A model generated the notes under the pieces. It was not told where the DNA came from. It did not search any database and was given only the letters and a program-made list of their open reading frames with translations. Below, piece by piece: positions 1 through 10,100 of a stretch of DNA of 64,000 bases (position 1 is the first letter of the stretch; each line of letters starts with the position of its first letter). The translations under genes were made by a program, and so were the position numbers. The stretch lies in NCBI GenBank assembly GCA_008360955.1, contig LUCM01008726.1:385742-449741 (forward strand), in the 5' to 3' direction. Source of the stretch: Fasciolopsis buskii (lineage: Eukaryota; Platyhelminthes; Trematoda; Plagiorchiida; Fasciolidae).

Positions 1-304
1 TCCGAAAGACTCGTCAACTAGCTGGCTGGAGACACTGAAGGATATGGCAGTGAACCATGAACAGTGGTGATCGTGTTGTCATTTTCTATCGAATCAGAAT
101 GACTGAAAACACATGCGTTTGTACAGTGAGACTACGTTCCGTGTGCTGGCTGCAACAGCTTCTCATCTTTTCTCGCCTGCAGATTCATTCCCTGTTCCCC
201 TTTGGATATTCACTCTGTTTATAGGTACGTGTAACTCTGGTGAAAATGCAGCGGCTAGTGAGGCTTGCCTTGCTTTTTAACGCCGAACGGTGATAATGAT
301 GACT
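1..304 (+). mobile_element. RTE-type LINE, 3' end (C-terminal codons and 3' UTR)
   Basis: The first about 90 bases encode the C-terminal W...L.DMA.N..QW pattern found at the end of RTE-type reverse transcriptase ORFs, then a stop and a 3' UTR ending near gataatgatgact. The same tail occurs at 38170-38473 (+) and, diverged, at 11404-11880 (-). All three end in a short GATGA-type run, consistent with the simple-repeat tails of RTE elements. Confidence 0.7.
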
Positions 305-1585
305 CCATTTTTCTAAAATTAGTCACATGGTACAGACCTATCAACAGAGTCAAAGGCTGCGCGAATGTCCAAGGACACGATGATCGTTGGCCTTTGGAAT
401 GTAAAACGGTGCTGTAACACCTGTAGGAGGGTGAATATTTGATCGATGCATTCACGACCAGCGCGAAACAGCCTGTTCCTCACGAGTTTGCTCTCTACGC
501 GTGGTGTACAAGTTGCGATAAGTGGCAAACGAAAACAGCATTGAGGGTATCAGGTTTATGCTAATAATCTTGTGTTTGGTGCAATCACTGCGCAGGCTCT
601 TTTCAAAAATGGGGACGACAATGGACTTCCTCAGATGGATAAAATTTTCTCAGAGAACCAGGCCTTCGGAAACAGAATGTGAAGTTCTTCGACCAATGCC
701 ATTCCTCCACTTTTGAATAAAGCTGGGAAAAGTCCGCCGGAGACCCGCGCTTTACGACGTTCTAAGGCTCGGATTTCCTTGACGATCTCTGCCTCAGTTG
801 GAGGATCTGTTGTAACAGTCCACCGGGTGGTTGCCGGAATAGTTAAACGAGGGCTGACTCTGAGGGCTAGCTAAGTTATTCCTGAAAGCGCTCCGTCCAG
901 CGTGGACGACGTTGCTGCTGGTTGTGGATTGGCGAACCATTAACTTCACGGATCGTTTCGCTCACACCCAATTTCTCCTTACGGTTAGCTTGGGTGAGGT
1001 GAAACAGCTTGCGGGAGTTTCTCATGGCACCAGCATGTTCTATCTCCAAAGTTCTTTGAGACCACCAGATCTCACGATTCCTACGCAAGCTTGCATGGAG
1101 TTCATGTCTCGTTACCAGACGTGCTTTATTATACTCGCTACCAGCCGGGATGGACTGGTTTGCGTCAAGAACACAAAGACAACGCGAGGGTTCAAGACAC
1201 AACTTAGCATGTCAGCAGAATGCAAAGCATTCTTGATAAGCGACCAATTTTCATCGATGTTTTGAGTTGGGGGCAGTCCTAGGTTTTCAGTTAGTGCACT
1301 TCGAAAGAGTTAAAGACGAGTCGGATAAGATAGGTTATTGCAGTCTAGCCGATGCTGCAGCGTGAGTTTTGAGCACCCACCAAGGCACATGGGCAGCTTA
1401 GTCCATGCTTACGCGTGGTGGGAGTCGAGGGGAATGCTCCAGTACGACTGATAGTCATGTAGACAGCTCCGCCATTTATAGCTAATGACAATATGGTTGA
1501 TTTGTGTCAACCACTGACTCGAGGGCGGACACCAGGTGGCGTACGGATGATTGAACGTCTGAAGCCCGTGCTGGGGAGAAACAGT
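305..1585 (-). mobile_element. RTE-type LINE fragment (endonuclease, linker, RT start), decayed
   Basis: Read on the minus strand, 1585-1409 holds the end of an apurinic-type endonuclease domain (TQINHIVISYKW, then a DSHHA patch corresponding to the usual DSDHAL). The segment 1202-876 is the linker (W..QRTLEIEHA, RKLFHL, VSETIREVNGSPI), and 830-319 is the start of the reverse transcriptase (EIVKEIRALERR, then RECIDQIFTLLQV and IIVSLDIRAAFDSVDR, the first catalytic-Asp motif). Frames are broken by stops and indels, so it is non-coding now. It ends abruptly at the 3' tail of another RTE copy in the opposite orientation. Confidence 0.85.
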
Positions 1586-1755
1586 CATTTGATTGTAAAA
1601 CTTACCTTGAGAAAGACTACCCACGGTAGTCGAAACGTAGGCGCATTATGTCTACCGACAACGCCGCGTTATTAACATTATATCATTCACAGTTAAAACC
1701 AAAATATGGCGCATCGATTTTTCGATACACTCCTTACATCATTTGGTTCCGACGG
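1586..1755 (+). repeat. Hairpin repeat family (hammerhead-like), copy 1
   Basis: Contains CTTGAGAAA, then a perfect 7-bp hairpin at 1615-1631 (GACTACC, loop CAC, GGTAGTC), then GAAACGTAGG, followed by a conserved tail with ATTAACATTATATCATTCAC. The order GA-rich core, stem, GAAAC is that of a hammerhead ribozyme, but the canonical CUGANGA box is not intact. Other copies are at 6138-6245 (-), 14176-14330 (-), 14331-14445 (+) and 39755-39910 (+). Confidence 0.75.
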
Positions 1756-2409
1756 TTATTTACTTTGCATGGACCTCTAAGTCTCACTGTGCACAACTGA
1801 CTGTTGACTGAGATCTATTCAAGTAGTGCAGCCCCAGTCCTATCACGGGCAGCCAAACCAATGGTAGCAACACCCGAAGCTGCAGCCTCAGGGTTCCCAG
1901 AAAGACGCAAGTGAAACTTCACGGAAGGATTAGATGGGGGTGTCAGTCGGATAACAAAGCTGAAGTCTTAAATGCGAATTTCTTAGATATACCACACATC
2001 GATGGCCAGGGTCTCCAGTGCACGGACTAAACACCCCCTGTTAACCTATATGCAGCAGTATTCGTACATTAAATGTGGCTGGTTTGAATGGGCATCAAGA
2101 AAGAAGAATTGCCTCAATCGGTGGAAGCGGGTTCGGTGGGATTTGGATATCGTCTGAGGTAGAACGCGAGAGAATAGGTACAGGATTTATTCCGGTGAGC
2201 ATACCACTGGTGTGGCCGACTGCAGAACCCGATGAATGCGAGGGAATGGGGTGGGAGGGGGAGTAGTGGGAATCAATAAGGTAACAAACAGTTGTGTACG
2301 GTTGAGGGTTGCTATTACACGTGGGAGGAGAGCCAGAAACTTTCGTGCGAGGAACGGCCATAGTTTTTATCATGGTCACGGTAGTATGCGTTGTGGTTTG
2401 TTTTACTTC
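1756..2409. other. No recognisable feature
   Basis: I see no convincing gene, domain or structured repeat here. Short open frames on both strands lack splice or family support. Confidence 0.5.
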
Positions 2410-2800
2410 TCGGTCTTACAATCGAGAGTAGGCCTTTTTATTCGAGAATGCACCTCTCACCTTTGCACAGCGAAGTGCTTTGTGCAAGGCAGCAGATTCA
2501 TTCTAGACATGCCGGTGACCAGTTGATCGGTTCATATATCTCTTCTGTTCAGCAAAACACGATAAGTGGCAATAACCTATTTGGTTGGTGGGCCACACTC
2601 CCCACGTCACAGTGTCACCAACGGGCTCTTGTAACATGTTTGGGGGAGATGGCTTGCCACGCAAAATATCCGCCACACCCTCGAGATTGCCTCTGCCTGT
2701 CCTCGGCGGCTTATTCGGTAAATTTGAGCCCGCTTTATTCACGGCTTACCACCTGGATGGTGGCCGTTCTCTTATTCGCAACCCTGGGATATGCCCAATA
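2410..2800. repeat. Unclassified interspersed repeat R1, copy 1
   Basis: Shares a collinear pattern with 15340-15640: GTTGATCGGTTCAT/TTGATCGGTTTATG, an ACACGA-AAG-GACAGTGGC-like stretch, then ACTCCCCACGTCACAGTGTCACCA against TTCTCCACGTCACAGCGCCACCA. No coding domain recognised. Confidence 0.5.
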
Positions 2801-3051
2801 CCAAGCCTGAAGACTGCAAATTGTGAATCACGGTTTTAGATCCCTCCGTCAAGAAATGAAACGGTCTAAATGCTTCACAGCAACCAAGAGACATTCACAT
2901 AATTTTGAAATTATAAATAGTCAAAATAATGAATAAGCTATATATATATATTGATATTTCTCACCAGAATCGAATCTGTGGCAACAGGAGTGTGCATGGA
3001 AGCTCTTCGTCGAAGAGTCCACAGTTCACGCATCCAGATACTACTTCCTGC

Positions 3052-3054
<3 letters not shown>

Positions 3055-3102
<48 letters not shown>

Positions 3103-3104
3103 GC
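3055..3104. repeat. (TA)n microsatellite
   Basis: About 50 bases of alternating TA with one TG interruption near the right end. The flanking 2801-3259 otherwise shows nothing I can annotate. Confidence 0.95.
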
Positions 3105-3259
3105 CTCCATAGTCATTCTTCATAGCTCAGACTCAGCCTCCTTTTTCTTCATTCTTCTCATGTCAATTATTTTGGTTTCGAGTGTTAGTTGTCCGGGTAG
3201 CACTGGGATCGATCTGACCGTGCTAACCGAGCGTGTACTGTTAGATTGAATCCCTGTCG

Positions 3260-3714
3260 ACAGTTCTTTATGTGGTTCGACTGAACGGTTTTGTACGGGT
3301 AATCAGCAGTCGACTGAAGCGTCCTTGTTCGTTGTATCTCTGTGCGCTCACCGATTACAGCTGTTCTGAAATTGTAGATGAGTTCTATCGCAACTTATTG
3401 TGATTACTTCGAATTGTGCGTCCAGCGTATGTTTTGGCCCTTACTGGTGGATTTAACGCAGGACATCACGTCGGAGACCCATGTTTTACCCAAGGCAGTC
3501 ACTGACAACGGTGTTTGCGTCAAGCACCTCCAGTCTGTGCACGTCTGTTAGCAAAGACCATGTTTTTGTCCCGCGTCCCAATGGAAACTCTACCTTTGGT
3601 GGTTAGTGAAATGTAATTCTGTCACTGCAGATGCCTCAAATCAGCAAATCCTAATTGAGCAGTATGTACATCAATCGATCACTTGGTTAGGTGCAAATAC
3701 CCAAGTAACTTAAC
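3260..3714 (-). mobile_element. RTE-type LINE RT C-terminal part, downstream of SINE insertion
   Basis: Minus-strand reading from 3727 leftwards gives EVDKLSYLGICT (RTE consensus of the type EVDRFSYLGSCIS), then traces of the C-terminal ETW...DVHRLEVLD pattern. Frames are broken. This piece continues, in order and orientation, the fragment at 4535-4760. The two were one element before the insertion at 3728-4521. Confidence 0.75.
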
Positions 3715-3727
3715 TTATCTACTTCCC
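3715..3727. repeat. Target-site duplication, left (TTATCTACTTCCC)
   Basis: Perfect 13-bp direct repeat of 4522-4534, flanking the composite SINE insertion. It lies inside RTE reverse transcriptase coding sequence. Confidence 0.9.
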
Positions 3728-4521
3728 TACATTTTAGTAGTAGGAGATTGAATGTTTTCATAAAATAACTCACCATGTGATACCATCGCCCAACTCACCA
3801 TAAAGAAACCATGGAAGCACTGTATAGCTGTTTCATCCTTGTTAGGAATCATCAGCAGTGCATATGGACCGCGCCCGAACTGGGACGCGAACCCGGGACG
3901 AACGATTCTGAGTCGAACGCCTTAGCCATTACGCTACCGGGCAGGCTCTGAACGGTTTGTTGAACTTCACCACATGATGTTGCACCTATCCGTCACTGAT
4001 TTGCACGGTTACTGTCCGTTAGCTCACGGCGATCGACGTAGCTGATGATTCCTAACAAGAGTGAAATAGCTGTACAGTGCTTCCATGATTTCTTTATGGT
4101 TAGTTGAGCGATGATATCACAATGAATTATTTCATGAAAACATTCAATCTCCTACTACTAAAATGTATCAAGTAACCAAGCTCTGTAGGTCATATCCAAA
4201 GCTTTCGTCGTACCTAGGCTACCTGCAGAGTAGTCATCTATCAGTAGGGGTCGATCGCTTTGAGCTAACGGACAGTAACCGTGCAAATCAGTGACGGATA
4301 GGTGCAACATCATGTGGTGAAGTTCAACAAACCGTTCAGAGCCTGCCCGGTAGCGTAATGGCTAAGGCGTTCGACTCAGAATCGTTCGTCCCGGGTTCGC
4401 GTCCCAGTTCGGGCGCGGTCCATATGCACTGCTGATGATTCCTAACAAGGATGAAACAGCTATGCAGTGCTTCCATGGTTTCTTTATGGTGAGTTGGGCG
4501 ATGATATCACATGGTGAATTA
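3728..4521. mobile_element. Composite foldback insertion built of tRNA-derived SINE copies
   Basis: Three SINE segments lie between the 13-bp direct repeats: a full copy on the minus strand (3728-4037), a 3' portion on the plus strand (4041-4172), and a nearly full copy on the plus strand (4250-4521). The first and third form inverted arms of about 280 bp. Each full copy has a tRNA-like centre with pol III A box (TAGCGTAATGG, 4351-4361 in the plus copy) and B box (GGTTCGCGTCC, 4394-4404), about 100 bp of leader, and a tail ending CTCCTACTACTAAAATGTA in the complete copies. Because the target-site duplication surrounds the whole unit and interrupts a continuous RTE reading frame, the foldback appears to have entered as one event or to have grown inside a first insertion. 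Confidence 0.85.
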
Positions 4522-4534
4522 TTATCTACTTCCC
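4522..4534. repeat. Target-site duplication, right (TTATCTACTTCCC)
   Basis: Perfect copy of 3715-3727. Removing the insertion and one copy would restore continuity of the RTE reading order. Confidence 0.9.
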
Positions 4535-4760
4535 CTTCAAGATCAAGGACCGGCTTTCAGCCAGTCGAGTTCTGTAGCGGCAATTTACGCCCATAAGGTA
4601 CAAAACCTGTCTCAAAATTATTGTCAATCAAACGGCACAGAAATGCTTCCAACTAAACTGGATCTTCACTCATGAAGGCCAACGTTGTCCGCATATTCCA
4701 AGTTATACAATTTGCTTCGTAGGTAAATATCAATACCACTATCCTCACACGAGGATAGAA
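4535..4760 (-). mobile_element. RTE-type LINE RT fragment, upstream of SINE insertion
   Basis: Minus-strand translation shows a degenerate catalytic region (LEYADNV, the YADD box with the last Asp changed to Asn), then SEDPV.LEAFL and LQNSTG.KPVLDLEGE, matching the RTE palm-thumb region. Stops and shifts show it is dead. Confidence 0.75.
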
Positions 4761-4954
4761 CGTTGCCGCGAACGTAGCACTGACATGGCTGATCAAAGGA
4801 ATGAAAAGGGACAAATTTGACTAAAACCTATAATATAGCAGTGAATGGTTTGTTATCCACCAAGCAGAATTTGATTTATTCGGTTCTACAGTTTTGTGGC
4901 CCAGACTCCTGCGGAGAGTTGCATCGAAGATGTTCATATCACAATCACTGTATG

Positions 4955-5270
4955 ACAACCATCGAGTCCGTGCTTATGGCAGTCCTTCTCAGGAGTTCAC
5001 ATAAAGACATGAAGTTCCCCCGGATTGTCTTTATGTGAGGCTAGTGACCGATATTTACTCAAAAATGAAACTGTCTGACTTAGAATATGCGGACGGCGTT
5101 ACACTTCCGAATGAAGGCCTAGGTGAGGTGAGGATATTTCCTGATACTGTAATTATGTTTGGTATGAATTTTGCACCTTTCGAGTGTAGAATCTTAATGG
5201 AGGACTGATTTGGCCCAATACAGAACCTTGTTCTTGCAGGACAGAAGTTGGATGAAGTAGGAAAGAACGC
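4955..5270 (+). mobile_element. RTE-type LINE RT fragment (inverted relative to neighbour)
   Basis: Plus-strand translation gives VRAYGSPSQEFT, then LSDLEYADGV (YADD altered to YADG), MFGMNFAPFECRILMED and NLVLAGQKLDEV, the RTE palm region. It is inactive. It faces the minus-strand fragment at 4535-4760, which covers the same domain, so the two form an inverted pair of RT palms with about 200 bases between them. Confidence 0.75.
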
Positions 5271-5429
5271 GTAGTCATTGCATTAACTGTGTGGTTATAA
5301 TCGTAGTCACGGTATTTTTGAAGTTTTTAGTGTCTGTCACTCTTCGAACTCTGCCGTGCACGCGACAAGCGGGATGGATTTCCTACCAGTCATATGCGCA
5401 TAGATGAAATCTTGTTAGGGAGTCGTTGC

Positions 5430-5770
5430 TTCTTCCAAGTATGAACGGTCATTGTGTTCTGCACTGATACGTCCTCACTACTCGGCAACGGTGCACTTGA
5501 GAAGTACGTCTTGGTCCTCAAAGGTTACATCGTCAGGCTGTGGCTTGGAGTCAGTTCTCTCCCCATCTTTCGCCGTATTCTGCAAGGTGCCTTTCGAAAT
5601 GCTCCCAAATCATCTTATCTCAAGTATCCTCTGCCAAGGAAGTCCCACTCATTGCCTTCTCGCTGCTGAAGTATTTTCGCGAGGACGAAGGCGAATGTCA
5701 GGATTGACTGATCTTTGGTAGTCAGTCTAAAGGAGGTGGCTTGGCCCTGATTTCAAATTAGCTAAAGGCG
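5430..5770. repeat. Unclassified interspersed repeat R2, copy 1
   Basis: Similar in order to 20440-20830: a CTTCTCGCTGCTGAAG/CCTCGTGGCTGTCCTCA block, then GCGAGGA-GAAGGCGAATG, then CCTGATT-CAAAT near AATTAGCTAAA. No coding domain recognised. Confidence 0.45.
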
Positions 5771-6137
5771 GTAGTTACTCGGGTCAAAGAAATTGCAGTG
5801 TTTTGTGGCACTAGGAATTCCGGCGTGTTTCCATACGACTAGGAAGATAAGAAGTCGGAAGGAAAGGCAGAACAGACGGCACAAAAGAAAAAAAATTAAG
5901 GTCACATTTCAGAGGTGATGGATGGAATACCGTCCGGAGCGAGTGCTTTACACACGTCCAGAGAGCGCAGCAGTAGACGGAGGAGCAGGCTAATTAGGTA
6001 AAGTGGGATTAGAGGTGAAGTGACATGCAGCGACAGTTTCCTCATGTGGTTCGGAAACAAGATTACCAGCGACATTGTAGATAGGAGGAAAATGGGAAGA
6101 ACATAAATTTCGGTAGACAGCCCTAGCAAAAAACAAG

Positions 6138-6245
6138 AATTGTGAACGATATGATGTTAATAACACGGCGTTGTTAGTAGATGTAATTCGCCAACATTTC
6201 GGCTACCGTGGGTAGTCTTTCTCAAGGTAAGATTTGCAATCAGAT
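6138..6245 (-). repeat. Hairpin repeat family (hammerhead-like), copy 2
   Basis: Reverse complement of the family at 1586-1755: GTGAAC-ATGATGTTAATAAC, then a GAAAT(G) variant of GAAAC, the GACTACC/GGTAGCC hairpin and GAGAAAG. It sits between the endonuclease and RT remnants of a Jockey-type copy. Confidence 0.7.
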
Positions 6246-6281
6246 AACTTAGTAAACGTTTTCATGTCAACGGATGTTCAG

Positions 6282-6308
6282 TTGTGTGTGTGTGTGTGTG
6301 TGTGTGTG
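6282..6308. repeat. (TG)n microsatellite
   Basis: Uninterrupted TG repeat of about 27 bases inside the decayed LINE at 5902-6640. Confidence 0.95.
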
Positions 6309-7177
6309 AATGTGTTTGAACTGCAATGTTCCGATGAACCAAGAAGAAGAAGAATGAGAATATTTGATTAGAAAGAAAGGATAGAAAAGTGGATAAGATC
6401 GAGTGCATGAGCGTGGTTGCCACATGAATAGGGTATACGTATGGAGAAGTCAATTAGAATAATTTTTTGACCACAGTAAATTGTTCAGCTTCTGTCTTCA
6501 TGACCAGGGTGTCAAAAGAGCGTACTAGTCGTTCCCCGTTGTGAATATTGGAGTCTCCCAAGGTTATTTCATGACATTTACGATTTGTAACAGGCAAATA
6601 TCCAGTGCTTGAAGACGAAAAGTAAACAATGAAGTTACCACTTCTAGGGGAGCGATGAACGACCCAAAAGTAATAAATGAAGAAAGGGTTCGGAGTTTCG
6701 AATACATCAGTTGACGTTTGCTGTTGGAACAGTCAAGATTTGGTGGTCAGCAGATGGTAAGTGGCTTTTGGACATAAAACACATTTGCTCTGTGAACAAA
6801 AGGGGAGTAAGAATGGTAACTAGAAAATTGAAAATGGATGGTGACTGATGGGGCTGGGAGGAAAAGGAGTGGCCGGTGCAATTAATTAGTCGGCAGAATT
6901 AATGTTACGGTTCAGCCCGCAGATACTGATGTTGCGGATGATGATAGTTTTGCAATGTATGTATATACGCATATGTTCGATGTGTTATTCTTGCTACTGT
7001 TCTTGTTCAGTTTTATTCTTACTGCGGCATGTTATTGATCTGATTTCCGTATGAAGTTTCCTGATCAGAGATAATGATCGGAGATGCTCCATCCTGGGAC
7101 TACTTAGCGCCTGTTGTGATTGATCTAAAGTAGATATTCATCTGTCTTATCCTTCGCTCCTGCACTCTCGTTATCAG

Positions 7178-7302
7178 ATTGTTGTCCCGAAACTCCCCAG
7201 CAAAGCTTGGAAACGACAACTGCCATTTCGAGCAGACGAAGGAATCTTTGATGAGGAATTCATTGAGGAACGTCGCAAAGGGCTTGAGGGTTTCATAAAT
7301 AA
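7178..7302 (+). CDS. SNX3: Sorting nexin 3 (SNX3/SNX12), internal PX-domain exon
   Basis: A 125-base exon in a continuous + frame encodes IVVPKLPSKAWKRQLPFR, then ADEGIFDEEFIEERRKGLEGF and INK. This is the second half of the PX domain of SNX3/SNX12, the small retromer cargo adaptor that binds PI3P on early endosomes. The Lys of the PSKA turn and the Arg of EERRKG sit where the known PI3P-contacting Lys and Arg lie in the family. A pyrimidine-rich tract ends in CAG at 7175-7177, and the exon ends at GTGAGT (7303). It begins in phase 0 and leaves two bases (AA), matching the terminal exon at 22509. The start at the IVVP position agrees with my memory of the vertebrate exon boundary. I find no preceding RRYSDFEWL exon in the window, so the 5' part lies further left or is missing. 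SNX3 and SNX12 cannot be told apart from this part. Confidence 0.94.
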
Positions 7303-7899
7303 GTGAGTTATTTGGTCGCTCTTTTGTGGCTTTCATACTTTTGGTTACCCTAAACCCAACCCTTTGGGTGGTAAAATCAACTGTGATTTATGGATTAATT
7401 GTTATATGTCATCCAAAAGTCCGCAGTCGGTATTTGTTCTCTTTTGAGGGGGTGAATCTCCAACAGTACGACCTTTGTACGCTGTATAAACCGCGGCGTA
7501 ATGATGTTTGGAATGCGTTTCTTGTCGTAATGTTTCGAATGAAATCTTATACATTTTTTCTTCAGAAAGTAAAATTTTGCTTTTGAACTAGATTTTATGG
7601 AAACCTGAACTTATTCTACTTGAGAAGAATCATGTAAATTAGCTGATCCTCATTTTGACAGCCATTTTCATCGACTATTTTGTATCAAACGAAACGTCAT
7701 CATGCACACAGCTGGCTCGACTTACTTTTGCCAGTTGGAAATGTGTGCATTGTCAGCGTGAAATCCAGTTGTTCACCAGTTTTTTTTATTACTTTTTTTG
7801 CTTCATGTCCAACCTGTGGGTGTAGTGAAGATGACATGCCTCAAAGCCACCAAGGCTCATTCAACTGGAAGGAGGAACTGGCACCCACGGTCCTGAGAC

Positions 7900-8060
7900 T
7901 GCAAATGACAGAACCACAAGAGGGCTCAATAGGTCATGTGTGGTGACGAGATGACTAATAGCCAACTGCGATAAACCTCCAAATTGACCGACTCGAACTT
8001 CGGACGTTTTTGAGGCGACGGGTTCTCGACCCACTTGACCACATCTGGTCAGTAAGATCA
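7900..8060 (-). repeat. tRNA-like SINE head
   Basis: Minus strand carries an A-box-like TGGTCAAGTGG (8041-8031) and a B-box-like AGTTCGAGTCG (7999-7989) about 42 bases apart, the spacing of a tRNA-type pol III promoter. No tRNA cloverleaf is intact. It is a different family from the SINE at 3728-4521. Confidence 0.5.
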
Positions 8061-10039
8061 GCACTTTTATTTATTGTTCCAAATAGTGGCCGCAGCGGAT
8101 ACGTCTATGAAGACCGTCGGTATTAGTGCATCAGTGTCTCTCTCGTACTTGTATATATGGTCGAGTAATTTTATCAGGAGCGCTGCGTTAGGTGTAAGGT
8201 ATTGGACCACAGACCTCACTTCTTTTTGAAAGGATCTAATCTAAGCTGGGAGGTAGTAACAGCGGCCTTCGGTTGCCAGTTGTTTCCCGAGACCATGTAT
8301 TGCCGTTCATCTCTGTTGGTCATCGTCAGATTGATGCTTCATCCAAATCAACCCCATGTAGCGTTCCGAGCAGCCCGATGGTACCACACGCGCCGACGAA
8401 TCAAAGGTTGTGTTGGACAGGCGCTTACTTGCGATTGTCTGAAGGGTTCACAGGTGTGATGAATTCCACGTACTATTCCCGTTTGTTTGATCTTTTGGTC
8501 ACGTTTTTCTTTTTTCTCTAATGTCGCCAAATTTGTGCATATATGTATGTATGTATGTGTTACTCAAATTTATAGACATTTCAAGGGCCATCGGAACAAA
8601 AAGAAGAAAACAGCAAAGGAATGAAAAATTTTGGAGTGCGGTACACATATGCTATCTCTTCTGTTCCGACTTCCACAATATCGGTTGTCCATTGGTAGGC
8701 TGGTTTCTATGCCGTTGTCCAAACCAAAGTAGATTCCGGACTTTGATCAGAAAGTCTAACCTACAAGACAGACAGTAGGATCTCTTAGCCCTCTGGGAGC
8801 CTGTGGCTGATTCCCCAGTTCACGCACCCTTCGGATTGCTCTAGACATCATAGTACCGGCTACACTCTCATCACAACTGCCGGTGACCGTTGTGTATCAT
8901 GCTTTGTACACCGCTTGTATTTGTTTTGAAATCGGTCAACCCGTTGGAGAACTTTGAGCATTCGCTTCTGTCCTTACTTTGTTAAAGCCACTTCCCTCCA
9001 CGTGAAGACAGTGAGTAGGACTTCTTAAGCGGCAACTGTTTGCGATACATGGCCAAATGGAATCATTTTGAGAGGCATTCAGGGAGAGTTGTCAACTCGG
9101 AGCCCGGATTACCCACCTCCGAAGGTACCGAGGGTCGCTGAGAGTACATGCACGACCATCGGCTTGACCGCTGATGCGAGTTGAGAAACCACCGACTTAG
9201 GGGGGTTGTTGGTCGAAGCAAAAATATTGGTCTGCGAGCCCCTGAACATAAATGTCATTGGTATAAGGAGGCTAATCTTTTTGGTAGGTACTGAGGTTAT
9301 CTATAGCAGAAATCAGACAACCGGTGTACGAACGACGATGTTTGCAGCATGTGAAGATTAGAATTATAAACAGGAAAATCAGGATCACTAAGTGATAAAT
9401 GTAATTAATAATTAGGAGAAACAACTGATGTTCTGAGGAAATGAGTTGGAAATCCCGATGAACGATAAGATCCAAATCTCTTATAAGGTACTCAGCGGCA
9501 GGCTACTGAGTGCATGCATATACGAATGGGAAGAAATTATGGAATTAGTTAGAATTCTATGGTTTACTGAGATTTGATGCGAGGAACAAATGCCTTCTGT
9601 CCATTCCAACTTGAGCTGCGAAAAAAGAGTAGATTGAAAGGTGATGCGAAAATGGGTACTGAGTTTCTGGAGGCACGTTGATGTTCGCAAGCTCTGCTGT
9701 TCGTTGTGTTTTAAATAAACAGAAGAAAACTTTTATGAATGAAGCAACTGAAACCGGTTTAGAATGGCAAATGACCTAAGGCTGTTCTATGAACGACGGG
9801 ACTGCTGAATCAGATATTGAGTGAGCTGTCTGTTACCTCTACTCATACGAATACTACCGACGGTGGAGGATCAGGTAAATCTCCATGTTAAATTACGCTA
9901 AGTCCTGATTCCAAACACTTGGGATCATTATTGACGTGGCTATTATCCATGTACCTACACATGAGTGGCGCCCCTTGTATTTTGTCTTATTTTTGATAGC
10001 TCTCAGTATTTTTGTTTTTTCCTTCATATTCTAATGCCT

Positions 10040-10100
10040 TAAAGTGGTAAAGTGAATTAAACGTCTCACCGTACATATAGGAGGTTTGAGTCCCAGATCC
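10040..10100 (+). repeat. tRNA-like SINE head
   Basis: A-box-like TGGTAAAGTGA (10045-10055) and B-box-like GGTTTGAGTCC (10083-10093) are correctly spaced. Extent downstream is uncertain. Confidence 0.45.

Larger units (their letters stand above)
1..1700. repeat. 1.7-kb near-identical duplicated block, copy 1
   Basis: This block matches 38170-39869 at a constant offset of 38169. The only difference I noticed by eye is at 226 (t here, c at 38395), and the ORFs in the two copies translate identically. It is composite: an RTE 3' tail (+), an RTE internal fragment (-), and the start of a hairpin repeat (+). Because the whole mosaic is shared, this is duplication of a pre-formed block, not independent insertion of the same family. 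Identity falls off after about 1700, where only family-level similarity continues to about 1755. The block touches the first base of the window, so its left boundary is unknown. Recent segmental duplication, gene conversion or an assembly artefact are all possible. Confidence 0.95.
5902..6640 (-). mobile_element. CR1/Jockey-type LINE copy, decayed and interrupted
   Basis: On the minus strand 6640-6450 encodes part of an endonuclease domain (YYFWVVHRSP, then ITLGDSNIHN where GDFN is expected, then AEQFTVV). The segment 6129-5902 encodes the start of a Jockey-type RT (LDVCKALAPDGIPSI against the usual KA.GPDGIP). Between them lie a (TG)n tract and a minus-strand hairpin repeat, so the copy was interrupted after it decayed or during decay. 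Confidence 0.7.

Noticed and set aside
912..1265. 117-codon plus ORF duplicated at 39081-39434
   Set aside because: It is antisense to the RTE linker and endonuclease; identity between copies comes from the duplicated block, not from selection.
2929..3249. ORF through the (TA)n tract with an IYIYIY repeat
   Set aside because: It is a translated microsatellite.
3361..3480. TYCDYFELCV resembling the RRYSDFEWL motif of the missing SNX3 exon
   Set aside because: The match is weak, the flanking residues do not fit a PX domain, and the region reads as RTE C-terminus on the minus strand.
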